Origin: a virus
Length of the DNA stretch: 42,755 nt
Virus record (IMG/VR): IMGVR_UViG_3300031576_000120
Coordinates: 1 to 42,755 of that record
Direction: 5' to 3' (one strand)
Part shown: piece after piece, positions 1 through 6,255 of the stretch
Layout: each line of letters begins with the position of its first letter
Position numbering within the stretch: the first letter of the stretch is position 1
Notes under the pieces: generated by a model
Database searches by the model: none
What the model saw: only the letters and a program-made list of their open reading frames with translations
What the model was told of the DNA's origin: nothing
Translations under genes and position numbers: made by a program

Positions 1-12
1 GGGGGGCTGCCG

Positions 13-402
13 ATGAACGCCGCTGAGTTGATCCTCAAGGTGCCGAACGGTATCAGGCGCGGCTACGCCGCTGAGATCATCGCCGCTGCGTACATCATGG
101 GCCAGGGTTGGAACGTCGCTTTCACCGCTGCGGGGTGCGTGTTCGACCTGATCTGTGAGAAGGACGGACAGACGGCGACGGTGCAAGTCAAGCTGTCTTG
201 GAACAAGGACACGAGCAACCCGCTGGTGTCGCTGACGACGGACAAGAAGCATTACAAGGCTGGCGCGTTCGACACATACTGCTTTGTGATTCCTAACGAC
301 GAGGATGGCTCGGTCGATGTGTGCTTCATGCCCCTTGACGACCTGGACGGCCGCACAAACAGGAGAGTGGACGATGAAGTTCGCGCTAACAACGTCCTCT
401 AG
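13..402 (+). CDS. PD-(D/E)XK-like nuclease, small
   Basis: 129 aa. The core resembles small PD-(D/E)XK endonucleases of the group I intron/Holliday-resolvase type. A helix with E21 is followed by a beta hairpin carrying D45 (CVFDLICEKDGQ) and a Q58-V-K60 motif, which is the QxK variant of the catalytic ExK. The length suits a single nuclease domain. Its likely role is DNA cleavage during recombination or host DNA breakdown, but the substrate cannot be read from sequence. The 3' end overlaps the next start by 29 bases, as is common in this compact cluster. The fold call rests on motif spacing only. Confidence 0.6.
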   Translation: MNAAELILKVPNGIRRGYAAEIIAAAYIMGQGWNVAFTAAGCVFDLICEKDGQTATVQVKLSWNKDTSNPLVSLTTDKKHYKAGAFDTYCFVIPNDEDGSVDVCFMPLDDLDGRTNRRVDDEVRANNVL

Positions 403-616
403 GAAGGTGCGGCTAGACCTCGAACCGTGGGAACTAATCGCGTTGAACCCGTTGACGCACTGGTGCTTCGAGTGCAAGGCGATGCAACCCCACGAGCACG
501 ACGAAAAGCGCAATAGGTTCTTCTGCAAGCACTGCGGGTGTGTGCTACTCGTGCAGCAGCTTATCATCGAGGGACTGCTAAGCGAGAGCAAGTACCGTGG
601 GATCGAGGGCGCATGA
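374..616 (+). CDS. small zinc-ribbon protein
   Basis: 80 aa. Two CxxC knuckles (CFEC and CKHC, about 20 residues apart) make a classic zinc ribbon. The ATG at 374 is chosen because an AGGAG lies about 8 bases upstream (from 361). An upstream in-frame start at 305 would overlap the nuclease heavily. The stop overlaps the next ATG (ATGA). The function is unknown. Zinc ribbons of this size in phages often bind nucleic acid or a host protein, which is inference only. Confidence 0.65.
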   Translation: MKFALTTSSRKVRLDLEPWELIALNPLTHWCFECKAMQPHEHDEKRNRFFCKHCGCVLLVQQLIIEGLLSESKYRGIEGA

Positions 617-786
617 TTTTCGAACTCCTAACGTGGGCGGTACTTCCGGTGTTAGCCTTCCATATCGTGCTTGACTTGTTCGACAAGCACCAGCATGGTA
701 GCGGGTTTCACGACAATGTGAGCATCTTAGCCTACGTGGTACTGGCCTTGCATTTCGGACTCGACATTGTGGGGGTGATGCGATGA
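613..786 (+). CDS. small membrane protein, two helices
   Basis: 57 aa. Two hydrophobic stretches (about residues 3-19 and 36-54) flank a short polar His/Asp-rich loop, so this is probably a two-helix inner-membrane protein. It is translationally coupled on both sides by ATGA overlaps (613-616 and 783-786). No family was recognised. Confidence 0.6.
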   Translation: MIFELLTWAVLPVLAFHIVLDLFDKHQHGSGFHDNVSILAYVVLALHFGLDIVGVMR

Positions 787-1292
787 ACGAGACAAGCGGT
801 GTCTTTCACCTGTGCGAAGGCATGAACCGCATGACAGACCCGCCGCCGTACTACTACTTGCATGACGACGCACTAGACACGGCGACGGGCGAGCGCTTCC
901 GCATGGTGATGCTGGCAATCGCAGGACAGTTCTCATACGTCGCCATCCAGGTTGACTACTGCGCGTGGTGCGGGGTGCAGTTGACGGCACACACACGAGC
1001 GCGCACCGCTGCCATCCTAAGTGAAGGCGAGGCGTACAAGCTGTACCGCAAGCGCCATGTCAAGGCGGGTGTGCAGACAATGCCGCTCGGTATCGAGGAG
1101 TGGCGCACGGCGACGCGCGAGTACGACGAGACGTTGATGCTCGTGAAGTACGCCAAGCCCGAACACACACCGACGCTGGTGGCTTGTGCCAAGGCGTTGT
1201 GGAAGCAGCTAGGTCTTGACACGGACGTTACAGAAGGAGATTCGCATGTTGACAATCATGGTGACAGGGAGCCACAGCCTGACGGCGGCTGA
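783..1292 (+). CDS. hypothetical protein with CxxC motif
   Basis: 169 aa, family not recognised. A YCAWCG knuckle (about residue 59) is the only obvious motif, so one zinc- or redox-active CxxC may be present. The last ~16 residues are Gly/Asp/Pro-rich and overlap the start of the next gene by 47 bases, so the tail may be constrained by dual coding. It starts in an ATGA overlap with the preceding membrane protein. Confidence 0.6.
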   Translation: MNETSGVFHLCEGMNRMTDPPPYYYLHDDALDTATGERFRMVMLAIAGQFSYVAIQVDYCAWCGVQLTAHTRARTAAILSEGEAYKLYRKRHVKAGVQTMPLGIEEWRTATREYDETLMLVKYAKPEHTPTLVACAKALWKQLGLDTDVTEGDSHVDNHGDREPQPDGG

Positions 1293-1752
1293 AAGGGAGT
1301 GGACGGAGACGACGATGGCCAACATCTTTCGCCGCTATCGACCCGCCGCAGCGCGCCTGATCCACGGGTACGCCCATGGTGTGGATCGAGCGGCCAAGAA
1401 GGCGGCAGAGCGGCTCAAGTTTGCGCGCATCGAGGGCTTCAACCCTGATTGGGACGGCCCGTACAAGCGCGGCGCAGGAATCGCCCGCAACGCCGAAATG
1501 GTGCGCGAACTGAACAGGGCCAAGGCGCAGGGCGACGACACGCTGGTAATCGCTGTGTTCCCGAAGGGTGTGATCACCAACGGCACAAAAGACTCCTGCC
1601 ACCGTGCTGTCAGTAACGGTCACAGGGTCGAGGTGTATGGCCTTGACGACTACGCTACACTTTTAACGGGGATGCTCGACTTCGAACTCGACACGAGCAT
1701 GATCCTCTGCGTCCCCCGCGCCTTGATTCGCAAGGCTAACGCAGCTAGCTAG
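1246..1752 (+). CDS. SLOG-family (DUF2493/YspA-like) protein
   Basis: 168 aa. It begins with VTGSHSL and continues with LIHGYAHGVDRAAKKAA and a GIARNAEMV segment. This is the pattern of the SLOG (YspA/DprA-like Rossmann) family that binds nucleotide-derived ligands. AAGGAG at 1234-1239 places the start at ATG 1246 rather than the upstream in-frame codon at 1216. Family members are common in phages and next to defence genes, where they are thought to sense or process nucleotide signals. The role here is not known. A (GCTN)n repeat tract starts directly at the 3' end and supplies the last Ala-Ala-Ser codons. Confidence 0.7.
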   Translation: MLTIMVTGSHSLTAAEREWTETTMANIFRRYRPAAARLIHGYAHGVDRAAKKAAERLKFARIEGFNPDWDGPYKRGAGIARNAEMVRELNRAKAQGDDTLVIAVFPKGVITNGTKDSCHRAVSNGHRVEVYGLDDYATLLTGMLDFELDTSMILCVPRALIRKANAAS

Positions 1753-1857
1753 CGAGCTAAGCTCTACACATACAAGCAAGCTAGTTAGCTTAGCTAAGCG
1801 AGCTAGTTAGCTGAGGGTAACACATCTGTCAAGGGGAAGCTAGCGTAGCTAGCTAGA
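1743..1857. repeat. (GCTN)n tetranucleotide repeat cluster
   Basis: An intergenic tract built of AGCT/AGCG/AGTT-type tetranucleotides, with several copies of the GCTAGC core. It is interrupted by about 60 bases with no clear structure and ends one base before the ribosome site of the SWIM gene. Similar tracts occur at 39038-39134 and 40193-40482 and as short copies inside many genes. Confidence 0.75.
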
Positions 1858-1867
1858 AGGAGTGAGC

Positions 1868-2434
1868 ATGGACTTCAAGTCGGAGATTGCGAACCTCAAC
1901 AATCAAATTGAGGAGAAGCAGTCGAAGCGAAAGGGCGTAGAGGCTGACTTGTATCAGGCGAAGCAGCGTCTTGCGAATGAGGAAGCAACGGTTCGCCGCC
2001 TGAATGTGGTTTGCCTAGGCTACAGTGAAGCCATCAACAAGCTGGCGACTGCGCGCGATGCGCTTGCGGCACTGGATGTTGCACACCCACCTGTGGTGGC
2101 ACGTCGGCCTCGCGAGGTGACTCCCGAAATTGCGGAGACGCACACATACGAAGTGGTGGACACGGACGATTTCCGAGGCCGCAGCGGTTGGTACGAGATC
2201 GAGACGGTGTACGTTGACAAGCGGTTCTTCGTGTACCGCTGCGACTGCCCGAAGTTCCGCTTCACGGGGGGTGAGGTAGCAAATGGCAAGACGTGCAAGC
2301 ACATCGACTCGTTCACGCAAGGCCGCACCCGAAGCACCGCCCAAGCCACGGCGCGCGTCGCGGCGCGTCGCAAGGGCTTCCGACCAAGCGCCAACGCAGA
2401 CTTCCGAGGCGGCTACACCTTCCATTACAGTTAG
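1868..2434 (+). CDS. coiled-coil protein with SWIM zinc finger
   Basis: 188 aa. Residues 1-70 are a charged heptad-like coiled coil. Residues 125-145 match a SWIM finger (CxCx(n)CxH), with C125, C127, C143 and H145. SWIM domains bind DNA or protein in SWI2/SNF2, MuDR and recombination-mediator proteins. ATG 1868 is chosen over GTG 1862 because AAGGAG (1856-1861) then has normal spacing. The last 152 bases are shared, in another frame, with the Cas4-like nuclease gene. The Arg/Ala-rich tail after residue 150 is probably a consequence of that overlap. Confidence 0.7.
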   Translation: MDFKSEIANLNNQIEEKQSKRKGVEADLYQAKQRLANEEATVRRLNVVCLGYSEAINKLATARDALAALDVAHPPVVARRPREVTPEIAETHTYEVVDTDDFRGRSGWYEIETVYVDKRFFVYRCDCPKFRFTGGEVANGKTCKHIDSFTQGRTRSTAQATARVAARRKGFRPSANADFRGGYTFHYS

Positions 2435-3326
2435 GAACCCGTCGCCTCTGGCGGAAGCACTCGCCAAGCTAGAGGCTGACCAGTCCTTCCGAAATCGGGA
2501 CGGGTTCAGCATCAGCGGCATCGGTAACTGTGCCGCACAGCAGTTGTTCGGTATCTCGGGCTTCTCACGGGGCAACCCGCCGCCTGGACGGACGCTGCTG
2601 ACGTGGCGGCTAGGGAACCTGATCGAGCAGGAGTTGTATTACCTGATCGAACAGGTCGCTGGCTACACCATCGTCGGGAAGCAGAAGCAGCTTGTCGGTA
2701 GTGGCCCGCCGAGAGAGGGACACACCGACGGGTTCATCCTGATGAATGACAAGCTGTGGCTGTTCGATGCTAAGTCTGCCAACTCCCGCTCGTTTGACGA
2801 GTGGCTGGCGGCAGCGGGTGAGAGCAAGTGGTCGGTGATGAAGTCAGGCTTCGCCAGCTTCGACCCGATCAACATCCACGACCAGTCGTACCGTGCGGTG
2901 CGTCAGGTATACGAGTCCTACTTCACGCAGGCGCTAGGATACCTTGAGCTAATCAACAACCGCGAGGAGTACCAGTCGTACCGCATCGACAACATGGCCG
3001 ACGTGCCAGAGGCGCTGGCCGCAGCCGCCATCGACGGTGCGGTGCCAATCGCCACTGAGGGCATGTACTTCTACGTGTACAGCAAGGACGACAGCAGGCT
3101 GTACGAGGAGTTCGTGCCTTACGACGGCAGCTACGTCGAAGAACGACTCCGCATGTTGGCAGAAAGTTACGAGCGCGTTGCCCCCATGCTCCCTGCCGAC
3201 ACCGCCGAGAAGCAGGACGAACTGATCGCCGTCATTCAGGAGTACAGGGAAGTACCGCTCAAGGAAGATGGCGACAAGCACTGGAAGTGTGTACGCTGTC
3301 CGTTCGTGGAAGTGTGCCGCCCTTGA
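2283..3326 (+). CDS. Cas4/RecB-like PD-(D/E)XK exonuclease with Fe-S cysteines
   Basis: 347 aa. The nuclease core shows D149 (GHTDGFIL) and D162-A-K164 (LWLFDAKSA), followed by a QxxxY-like helix. C83 upstream and C336, C339 and C345 at the C-terminus match the one-plus-three cysteine layout of the 4Fe-4S cluster in Cas4/AddB-type nucleases. Such enzymes resect DNA ends for recombination. Here it sits with an HNH nuclease and a SWIM protein, suggesting a recombination or DNA-degradation module. The first ~50 residues are basic and low complexity and overlap the SWIM gene by 152 bases. A GGGGTGAGG sequence precedes the ATG. Confidence 0.75.
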   Translation: MARRASTSTRSRKAAPEAPPKPRRASRRVARASDQAPTQTSEAATPSITVRNPSPLAEALAKLEADQSFRNRDGFSISGIGNCAAQQLFGISGFSRGNPPPGRTLLTWRLGNLIEQELYYLIEQVAGYTIVGKQKQLVGSGPPREGHTDGFILMNDKLWLFDAKSANSRSFDEWLAAAGESKWSVMKSGFASFDPINIHDQSYRAVRQVYESYFTQALGYLELINNREEYQSYRIDNMADVPEALAAAAIDGAVPIATEGMYFYVYSKDDSRLYEEFVPYDGSYVEERLRMLAESYERVAPMLPADTAEKQDELIAVIQEYREVPLKEDGDKHWKCVRCPFVEVCRP

Positions 3327-3352
3327 CACAGCGTTGTTGAATGTGCTAAGAT
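3323..3352 (+). promoter_or_regulatory. sigma70-type promoter before HNH gene
   Basis: TTGACA at 3323-3328, an 18-base spacer and TAAGAT at 3347-3352. The -35 box overlaps the stop codon of the preceding gene. The ten bases covering the -10 entry (AATGTGCTAA) are identical to those of the promoter before the tRNA array. Confidence 0.7.
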
Positions 3353-3371
3353 TTCAACAGAGGTATCAAGC

Positions 3372-3689
3372 ATGTTCGACAGGAAGGCATACAATCAAGC
3401 ATGGTACAGGGTGCATAAGGCAGAGAGGCTACCTCGTGTCATGCAAAGGATTCGAGACAACAAACTCAAGGCCATCGCCTACAAGGGCGGGAAGTGTCTC
3501 GATTGTGGGTTTGACGACCTTACACGGCCAGAAGTTTTCCAGTTCGACCATCTTCCCGAACTAGGAAAGACGTGTAACGTGGGCAATATGCTTGGCTACG
3601 CTTGGGCGAAGGTCACAGCAGAGTTGGACAAGTGTGAGTTGGTATGTGCCAACTGCCACGCAACAAGGACGAAGGCAAGGAGCAACTGA
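3372..3689 (+). CDS. HNH endonuclease
   Basis: 105 aa. C42/C45 and C92/C95 are the two structural zinc knuckles. FDH (D59-H60) and the terminal CxxCH (H96) form the HNH beta-beta-alpha-metal centre. A basic N-terminal helix probably grips DNA. Free-standing HNH enzymes in phages act as homing or packaging nucleases. It has its own promoter (3323-3352), unlike its neighbours, which fits a mobile or independently expressed gene. The stop overlaps the next start (TGATG). Confidence 0.8.
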   Translation: MFDRKAYNQAWYRVHKAERLPRVMQRIRDNKLKAIAYKGGKCLDCGFDDLTRPEVFQFDHLPELGKTCNVGNMLGYAWAKVTAELDKCELVCANCHATRTKARSN

Positions 3690-4060
3690 TGTTCTCGACC
3701 AAGGTGTATTTCAATGTCGTCGTGTCGGGCGACAAGTTCGCAGGCGAGACGACCATTAGCGCCGACGACAGCAAGACGTATCAGGAAGCCATGAGCGACT
3801 TCCTTTCGACTCTCGCTGCCAAGCTGGACGAATCGGGCGAGCCGCTGTTCGTCACGTTCGAGCCGCGCGGCATCGCAGGGGTGCCAGCGCCCGCAGGCAA
3901 GCCGCTTGAGCCAGCGCCCGCTGCGCTGAACCTCCCGAACTGCCCGTTCCACGGCGTTCCCGTGAAGCAGAAGAACGGTCGGAACGGCGTGTTCTACTCG
4001 TGCAGCGAGCGAAAGGCGGACGGCGGCTATTGCAACTGGAAGCCTGCTGAGGCGAAGTAG
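3689..4060 (+). CDS. hypothetical protein with C-terminal zinc ribbon
   Basis: 123 aa. The N-terminal ~60 residues look like a small alpha/beta domain, followed by a Pro/Ala linker. The C-terminal segment (CPFHG ... YSCSERKADGGYCNW) resembles a GRF or topoisomerase-type zinc finger that binds single-stranded nucleic acid. The start at 3689 follows AAGGAGC with normal spacing. An earlier in-frame ATG (3644) lies inside the HNH motif region. The function is inferred from the finger only. Confidence 0.6.
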   Translation: MFSTKVYFNVVVSGDKFAGETTISADDSKTYQEAMSDFLSTLAAKLDESGEPLFVTFEPRGIAGVPAPAGKPLEPAPAALNLPNCPFHGVPVKQKNGRNGVFYSCSERKADGGYCNWKPAEAK

Positions 4061-4423
4061 ATGGAGAGCGAGAGAATCTTTCGTATTCCCCCGCTGCAAC
4101 CCACCTACGTCGCACACCCCGGCAACATGGACGCGGACGAAGCGTTCGCCATCGTGTTCCGTGGGCCAGAGGAAGGGTTCACAACAGACAAAGGTTACTT
4201 CATCAACGACGCACACATCGTAGCCCGCCTGCTAGCGTGGCTCACCTCCCAGGTGTGGCAAGATGCGTTCGCCGCTGAGTTTCAGCGAGCATGTGCTGAG
4301 GTCGAGGCCGATTCTGACGGGATCGATGCTGCCGATCTTTCGGAGTTTCTTGGCGGGCCTGTGCCTACGGCTGCCATCGAGCTTCATCAAACTGTGAGGG
4401 TGTCAGGGGTACAGGAGTCGTAG
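4061..4423 (+). CDS. hypothetical protein
   Basis: 120 aa, not recognised. Acidic and soluble, with a Trp/Leu-rich helix (about residues 57-75) and no transmembrane segment. It starts directly after the preceding stop (TAG-ATG), so it is probably translationally coupled. It is the last protein gene before the RNA region. Confidence 0.5.
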   Translation: MESERIFRIPPLQPTYVAHPGNMDADEAFAIVFRGPEEGFTTDKGYFINDAHIVARLLAWLTSQVWQDAFAAEFQRACAEVEADSDGIDAADLSEFLGGPVPTAAIELHQTVRVSGVQES

Positions 4424-4713
4424 CTGGCGATAGGTGGAAGGGTACGCGGATGCAACCCCCCGTGATACCACCGACTCGCCAGAGGAATTATCGCCCACCG
4501 CTTGCAACGCACCGACAATGAAGAAGGTCGGCGGGTGTGGCATGGATGCCCACCCAGGTCATGCCAACAGAGACGAGTAGCGGATGATTGAAACGGGGTA
4601 CAGGCTGCGGGGTGCGAGTCCTAGCGGGTAGCAAGCATGGACTAGGACGCAAAGGCGTAGGATGGCCAACAGGGGGATTACGGCATAGAACAGAAGGCGA
4701 GATACACTGGCCC
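4424..4713 (+). ncRNA. candidate structured RNA upstream of the tRNA array
   Basis: No convincing gene lies here, but the sequence is full of complementary segments. CTGGCG (4424-4429) pairs with CGCCAG (4477-4482) and GGTGG (4433-4437) with CCACC (4468-4472), forming one two-part long helix. GGCGATA (4426-4432) could instead pair with TATCGCC (4489-4495), which is mutually exclusive with the first helix. Further stems are CCGAC/GTCGG near 4512-4531, TGGCATG/CATGCCA (4538-4544 with 4560-4566) and GTCCTAG/CTAGGAC near 4618-4648. The strand is taken from the flanking genes. No known RNA family was recognised. Confidence 0.5.
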
Positions 4714-4743
4714 TTGACAGCCCCTCACGAAATGTGCTAACAT
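4714..4743 (+). promoter_or_regulatory. promoter of the tRNA array
   Basis: TTGACA at 4714-4719, an 18-base spacer and TAACAT at 4738-4743, followed by a leader of about 60 bases before the first tRNA. It is identical in spacing and in the AATGTGCTAA block to the HNH promoter. It probably drives the whole RNA array. Confidence 0.75.
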
Positions 4744-4808
4744 ACATAGGTGGCCAGACAGATAGGCACGAATGCGCGCTGTTGCCGATACTGAGTAACC
4801 ACAATCGC

Positions 4809-4884
4809 GCTTTCGAAGTGTATTGGATTGCACACTCGCCTGTCACGCGAGAAGCAGCGGGTTCGATCCCCGTCGATAGCGCCA
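4809..4884 (+). tRNA. tRNA-Asp(GTC)
   Basis: 76 nt with encoded CCA. D-stem GTGT/GCAC, anticodon stem CTCGC/GCGAG, anticodon GTC at 4842-4844, T-loop TTCGATC, discriminator G as usual for Asp. A T4-T69 mismatch interrupts the acceptor stem. Confidence 0.9.
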
Positions 4885-4955
4885 GCGGAGTCCATTGGAT
4901 GGTGGCGAAACTCCAAATCTCGCCTTCGTGGGTTCGATTCCTACACGCCGTGCCA
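4885..4955 (+). tRNA. tRNA-Trp(CCA), shortened D arm
   Basis: 71 nt. Anticodon CCA at 4913-4915 in loop CTCCAAA, T-stem GTGGG/CCTAC and encoded CCA. Only about 14 nt separate the acceptor from the anticodon stem, so the D arm is reduced. One mismatch in each of the acceptor and anticodon stems. Confidence 0.75.
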
Positions 4956-5040
4956 GCAGAATTGGTGGAATTGGCAGACACACTGGTCTTAGAAACCAGC
5001 GCCGCAAGGCATACGGGTTCGACTCCTGTATTCTGTACCA
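4956..5040 (+). tRNA. tRNA-Leu(TAG)
   Basis: 85 nt, class II with a long variable arm. Anticodon stem CTGGT/ACCAG, loop CTTAGAA, acceptor GCAGAAT/ATTCTGT, discriminator A, CCA encoded. It abuts both neighbours. Confidence 0.9.
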
Positions 5041-5115
5041 GCTTCGTTCGTCTAGTGGTTAGGACGCCACCCTCTCAAGGTGGCGACAGCGGTTCAACTC
5101 CGCTACGAAGTACCA
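5041..5115 (+). tRNA. tRNA-Glu(CTC)
   Basis: 75 nt. Anticodon stem CCACC/GGTGG, loop CTCTCAA, acceptor GCTTCGT/ACGAAGT, encoded CCA. A second Glu tRNA (TTC) lies at 5885. Confidence 0.9.
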
Positions 5116-5190
5116 GCTTCTCTAGCTCGAAGGCAGAGCAGTTGCTTTACACGCAATTGGGTGCGGGTTCGATTCCTGCGAGAAGTACCA
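5116..5190 (+). tRNA. tRNA-Val(TAC)
   Basis: 75 nt. D-stem GCTC/GAGC, anticodon stem GTTGC/GCAAT, loop TTTACAC, T-stem GCGGG/CCTGC, acceptor GCTTCTC/GAGAAGT, CCA encoded. Confidence 0.9.
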
Positions 5191-5267
5191 GCACACGTAG
5201 CTCAGATGGTTAGAGCACCGATCTGATACATCGGGGGTCGCACGTTCGAGTCGTGCCGAGTGTACCA
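5191..5267 (+). tRNA. tRNA-Ile(GAT)
   Basis: 77 nt. Anticodon stem CCGAT/ATCGG, loop CTGATAC, T-stem GCACG/CGTGC, CCA encoded. There is an A5-A68 mismatch in the acceptor stem. Confidence 0.9.
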
Positions 5268-5341
5268 CAGAGTGAAGTGTTACGGCAGCACAGGTGGTTT
5301 GGGGCCATCGGGACGGGGTTCAATTCCTCGTACTCTGACCA
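5268..5341 (+). tRNA. tRNA-Pro(TGG)
   Basis: 74 nt. It starts with C1 paired to G72, as expected for bacterial Pro tRNA. Anticodon loop TTTGGGG, T-loop TTCAATT, acceptor CAGAGTG/TACTCTG, CCA encoded. Confidence 0.9.
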
Positions 5342-5415
5342 GCATCGTTGGGCTAGCGGCAGACCGTGACGTTGCCAACGTCGAGGCGCGTGTTCGATTC
5401 ACGCACGATGCACCA
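5342..5415 (+). tRNA. tRNA-Gly(GCC)
   Basis: 74 nt. Acceptor GCATCGT/ACGATGC pairs perfectly. Anticodon stem TGACG/CGTCG, loop TTGCCAA, T-stem GCGTG/CACGC, CCA encoded. Confidence 0.9.
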
Positions 5416-5416
5416 C

Positions 5417-5491
5417 GGGGGATTAGGCTATCAGGGAAACCATCTGCCTTGCAAGCAGAATTGCGGAGTTCGAGTCTCCGATTCTCCACCA
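5417..5491 (+). tRNA. tRNA-Ala(TGC)
   Basis: 75 nt. Acceptor GGGGGAT/ATTCTCC contains the G3-U70 wobble that marks Ala tRNA. Anticodon stem TCTGC/GCAGA, loop CTTGCAA, CCA encoded. Confidence 0.9.
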
Positions 5492-5492
5492 C

Positions 5493-5566
5493 ACTCCATT
5501 CGTTCAATGGTAGGATACGCGGTTGTTACCCGTAGGATCAGGGTTCGAATCCTTGATGGAGTGCCA
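5493..5566 (+). tRNA. tRNA-Asn(GTT)
   Basis: 74 nt. Acceptor ACTCCAT/ATGGAGT, anticodon loop TTGTTAC, T-stem CAGGG/CCTTG, discriminator G as usual for Asn, CCA encoded. Confidence 0.9.
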
Positions 5567-5643
5567 GTTCCTTTAGCGCAGTTGGATAGCGCGCGACCCC
5601 GCGAAGGTCGAGGTCAGTGGTTCGAGTCCACTAAGGAATACCA
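5567..5643 (+). tRNA. tRNA-Arg(GCG), C33 variant
   Basis: 77 nt with a perfect anticodon stem CGACC/GGTCG. The loop reads CCGCGAA, so the nearly universal U33 is C, and the anticodon is GCG instead of the usual bacterial ACG. Acceptor GTTCCTT/AAGGAAT, CCA encoded. Confidence 0.85.
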
Positions 5644-5719
5644 GCTTCGGAAGCTCAATTGGCAGAGCAGGCGGCTCTTACCCGTCCGGTTGCGAGTTCG
5701 ACTCTCGCCCGTAGCACCA
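5644..5719 (+). tRNA. tRNA-Lys(CTT)
   Basis: 76 nt. D-stem GCTC/GAGC, anticodon loop CTCTTAC, T-stem GCGAG/CTCGC, CCA encoded. It has the same T4-T69 mismatch as tRNA-Asp. Confidence 0.9.
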
Positions 5720-5809
5720 GGAAGATTGGCAGAGTGGCCGATCGCAGCAGTTTGCTAAACTGTAGCCCGTGAATTCGGGCCAGGGGTTCGAATCCTCTAT
5801 CTTCCGCCA
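5720..5809 (+). tRNA. tRNA-Ser(GCT)
   Basis: 90 nt, class II with a long variable hairpin (AGCCCGTG...CGGGCC). Anticodon loop TTGCTAA, acceptor GGAAGAT/ATCTTCC, discriminator G, CCA encoded. Confidence 0.9.
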
Positions 5810-5810
5810 C

Positions 5811-5884
5811 TGTTCGTTCGTCTAACGGTAGGACGCGGGCCTCTGAACCCCGAAATCATGGTTCGAATCCATGAGGAACAGCCA
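5811..5884 (+). tRNA. tRNA-Gln(CTG)
   Basis: 74 nt. U1-A72 with discriminator G is typical of Gln. Anticodon loop CTCTGAA, T-stem CATGG/CCATG, CCA encoded. C31-C39 and G6-G67 mismatches. Confidence 0.88.
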
Positions 5885-5958
5885 GGATCATTCGTCTAAC
5901 GGTAGGACGCGGGCCTTTCAAACCCGCAACCGGAGTTCGACTCTCCGATGATCTACCA
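5885..5958 (+). tRNA. tRNA-Glu(TTC)
   Basis: 74 nt. Anticodon loop CTTTCAA, T-stem CGGAG/CTCCG, acceptor GGATCAT/ATGATCT, CCA encoded. The anticodon stem has a C31-A39 mismatch. Its 5' half is closely similar to the adjacent Gln(CTG), suggesting duplication. Confidence 0.88.
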
Positions 5959-6028
5959 GCCTTCGCTCAAGGCGAGCGCCGTCCCTCGTAAAGACGGCTT
6001 GAGAGTTCGATTCTCTCCGATGGCCCCA
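5959..6028 (+). tRNA. tRNA-Thr(CGT), compact D arm
   Basis: 70 nt. Anticodon loop CTCGTAA, T-stem GAGAG/CTCTC, CCA encoded. A 4-bp D hairpin with a 5-nt loop (GCTC/GAGC) begins inside the acceptor linker, so the D arm is shortened. T4-T69 and C31-A39 mismatches. Confidence 0.8.
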
Positions 6029-6029
6029 C

Positions 6030-6092
6030 GGGTCTTTACATGGCTGTCCTTGCTAGCGGGGGCTGGTTCGATTCCAGTAATGAGACTCATCA
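6030..6092 (+). pseudogene. degenerate tRNA
   Basis: A T arm (GCTGG-TTCGATT-CCAGT) and a plausible acceptor (GGGTCTT/GAGACTC) are present. However, three extra bases (6079-6081) split T stem from acceptor, the 3' end reads TCA instead of CCA, and no good anticodon stem can be drawn. It is most likely a decayed tRNA, or a tRNA-like element of unknown use. No anticodon is assigned. Confidence 0.5.
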
Positions 6093-6093
6093 C

Positions 6094-6179
6094 GGAACGT
6101 CTAACATTGGCGTGTGCAACCGTCTTGAAAACGGCAGGGTGTGAAAGCCTTGAGGGTTCGATTCCTTCACGTTCCGCCA
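6094..6179 (+). tRNA. tRNA-Ser(TGA)
   Basis: 86 nt, class II. Anticodon loop CTTGAAA, long variable arm, T-stem GAGGG/CCTTC, acceptor GGAACGT/ACGTTCC, discriminator G, CCA encoded. Confidence 0.9.
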
Positions 6180-6254
6180 GCGAGTTTAGTGTAGCGGCTA
6201 TCACGCCTGCCTTCCAAGCAGGAAACCGGAGTCCGATCCTCCGATCTCGCACCA
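6180..6254 (+). tRNA. tRNA-Gly(TCC)
   Basis: 75 nt. Anticodon stem CCTGC/GCAGG, loop CTTCCAA, CCA encoded. The T loop is TCCGATC, so the usual U55 is C. T6-T67 mismatch in the acceptor. Confidence 0.88.
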
Positions 6255-6255
6255 C

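Noticed and set aside
1824-1834. Leftward TTGACA near 1829 as a promoter
   Set aside because: At the 17-18 base spacing only AACTAG or TAACTA is found, and no leftward gene follows.
4559-4981. Leftward open frame across the RNA region
   Set aside because: It runs antisense through candidate RNA and two tRNAs, has no ribosome site and no protein-like motif.
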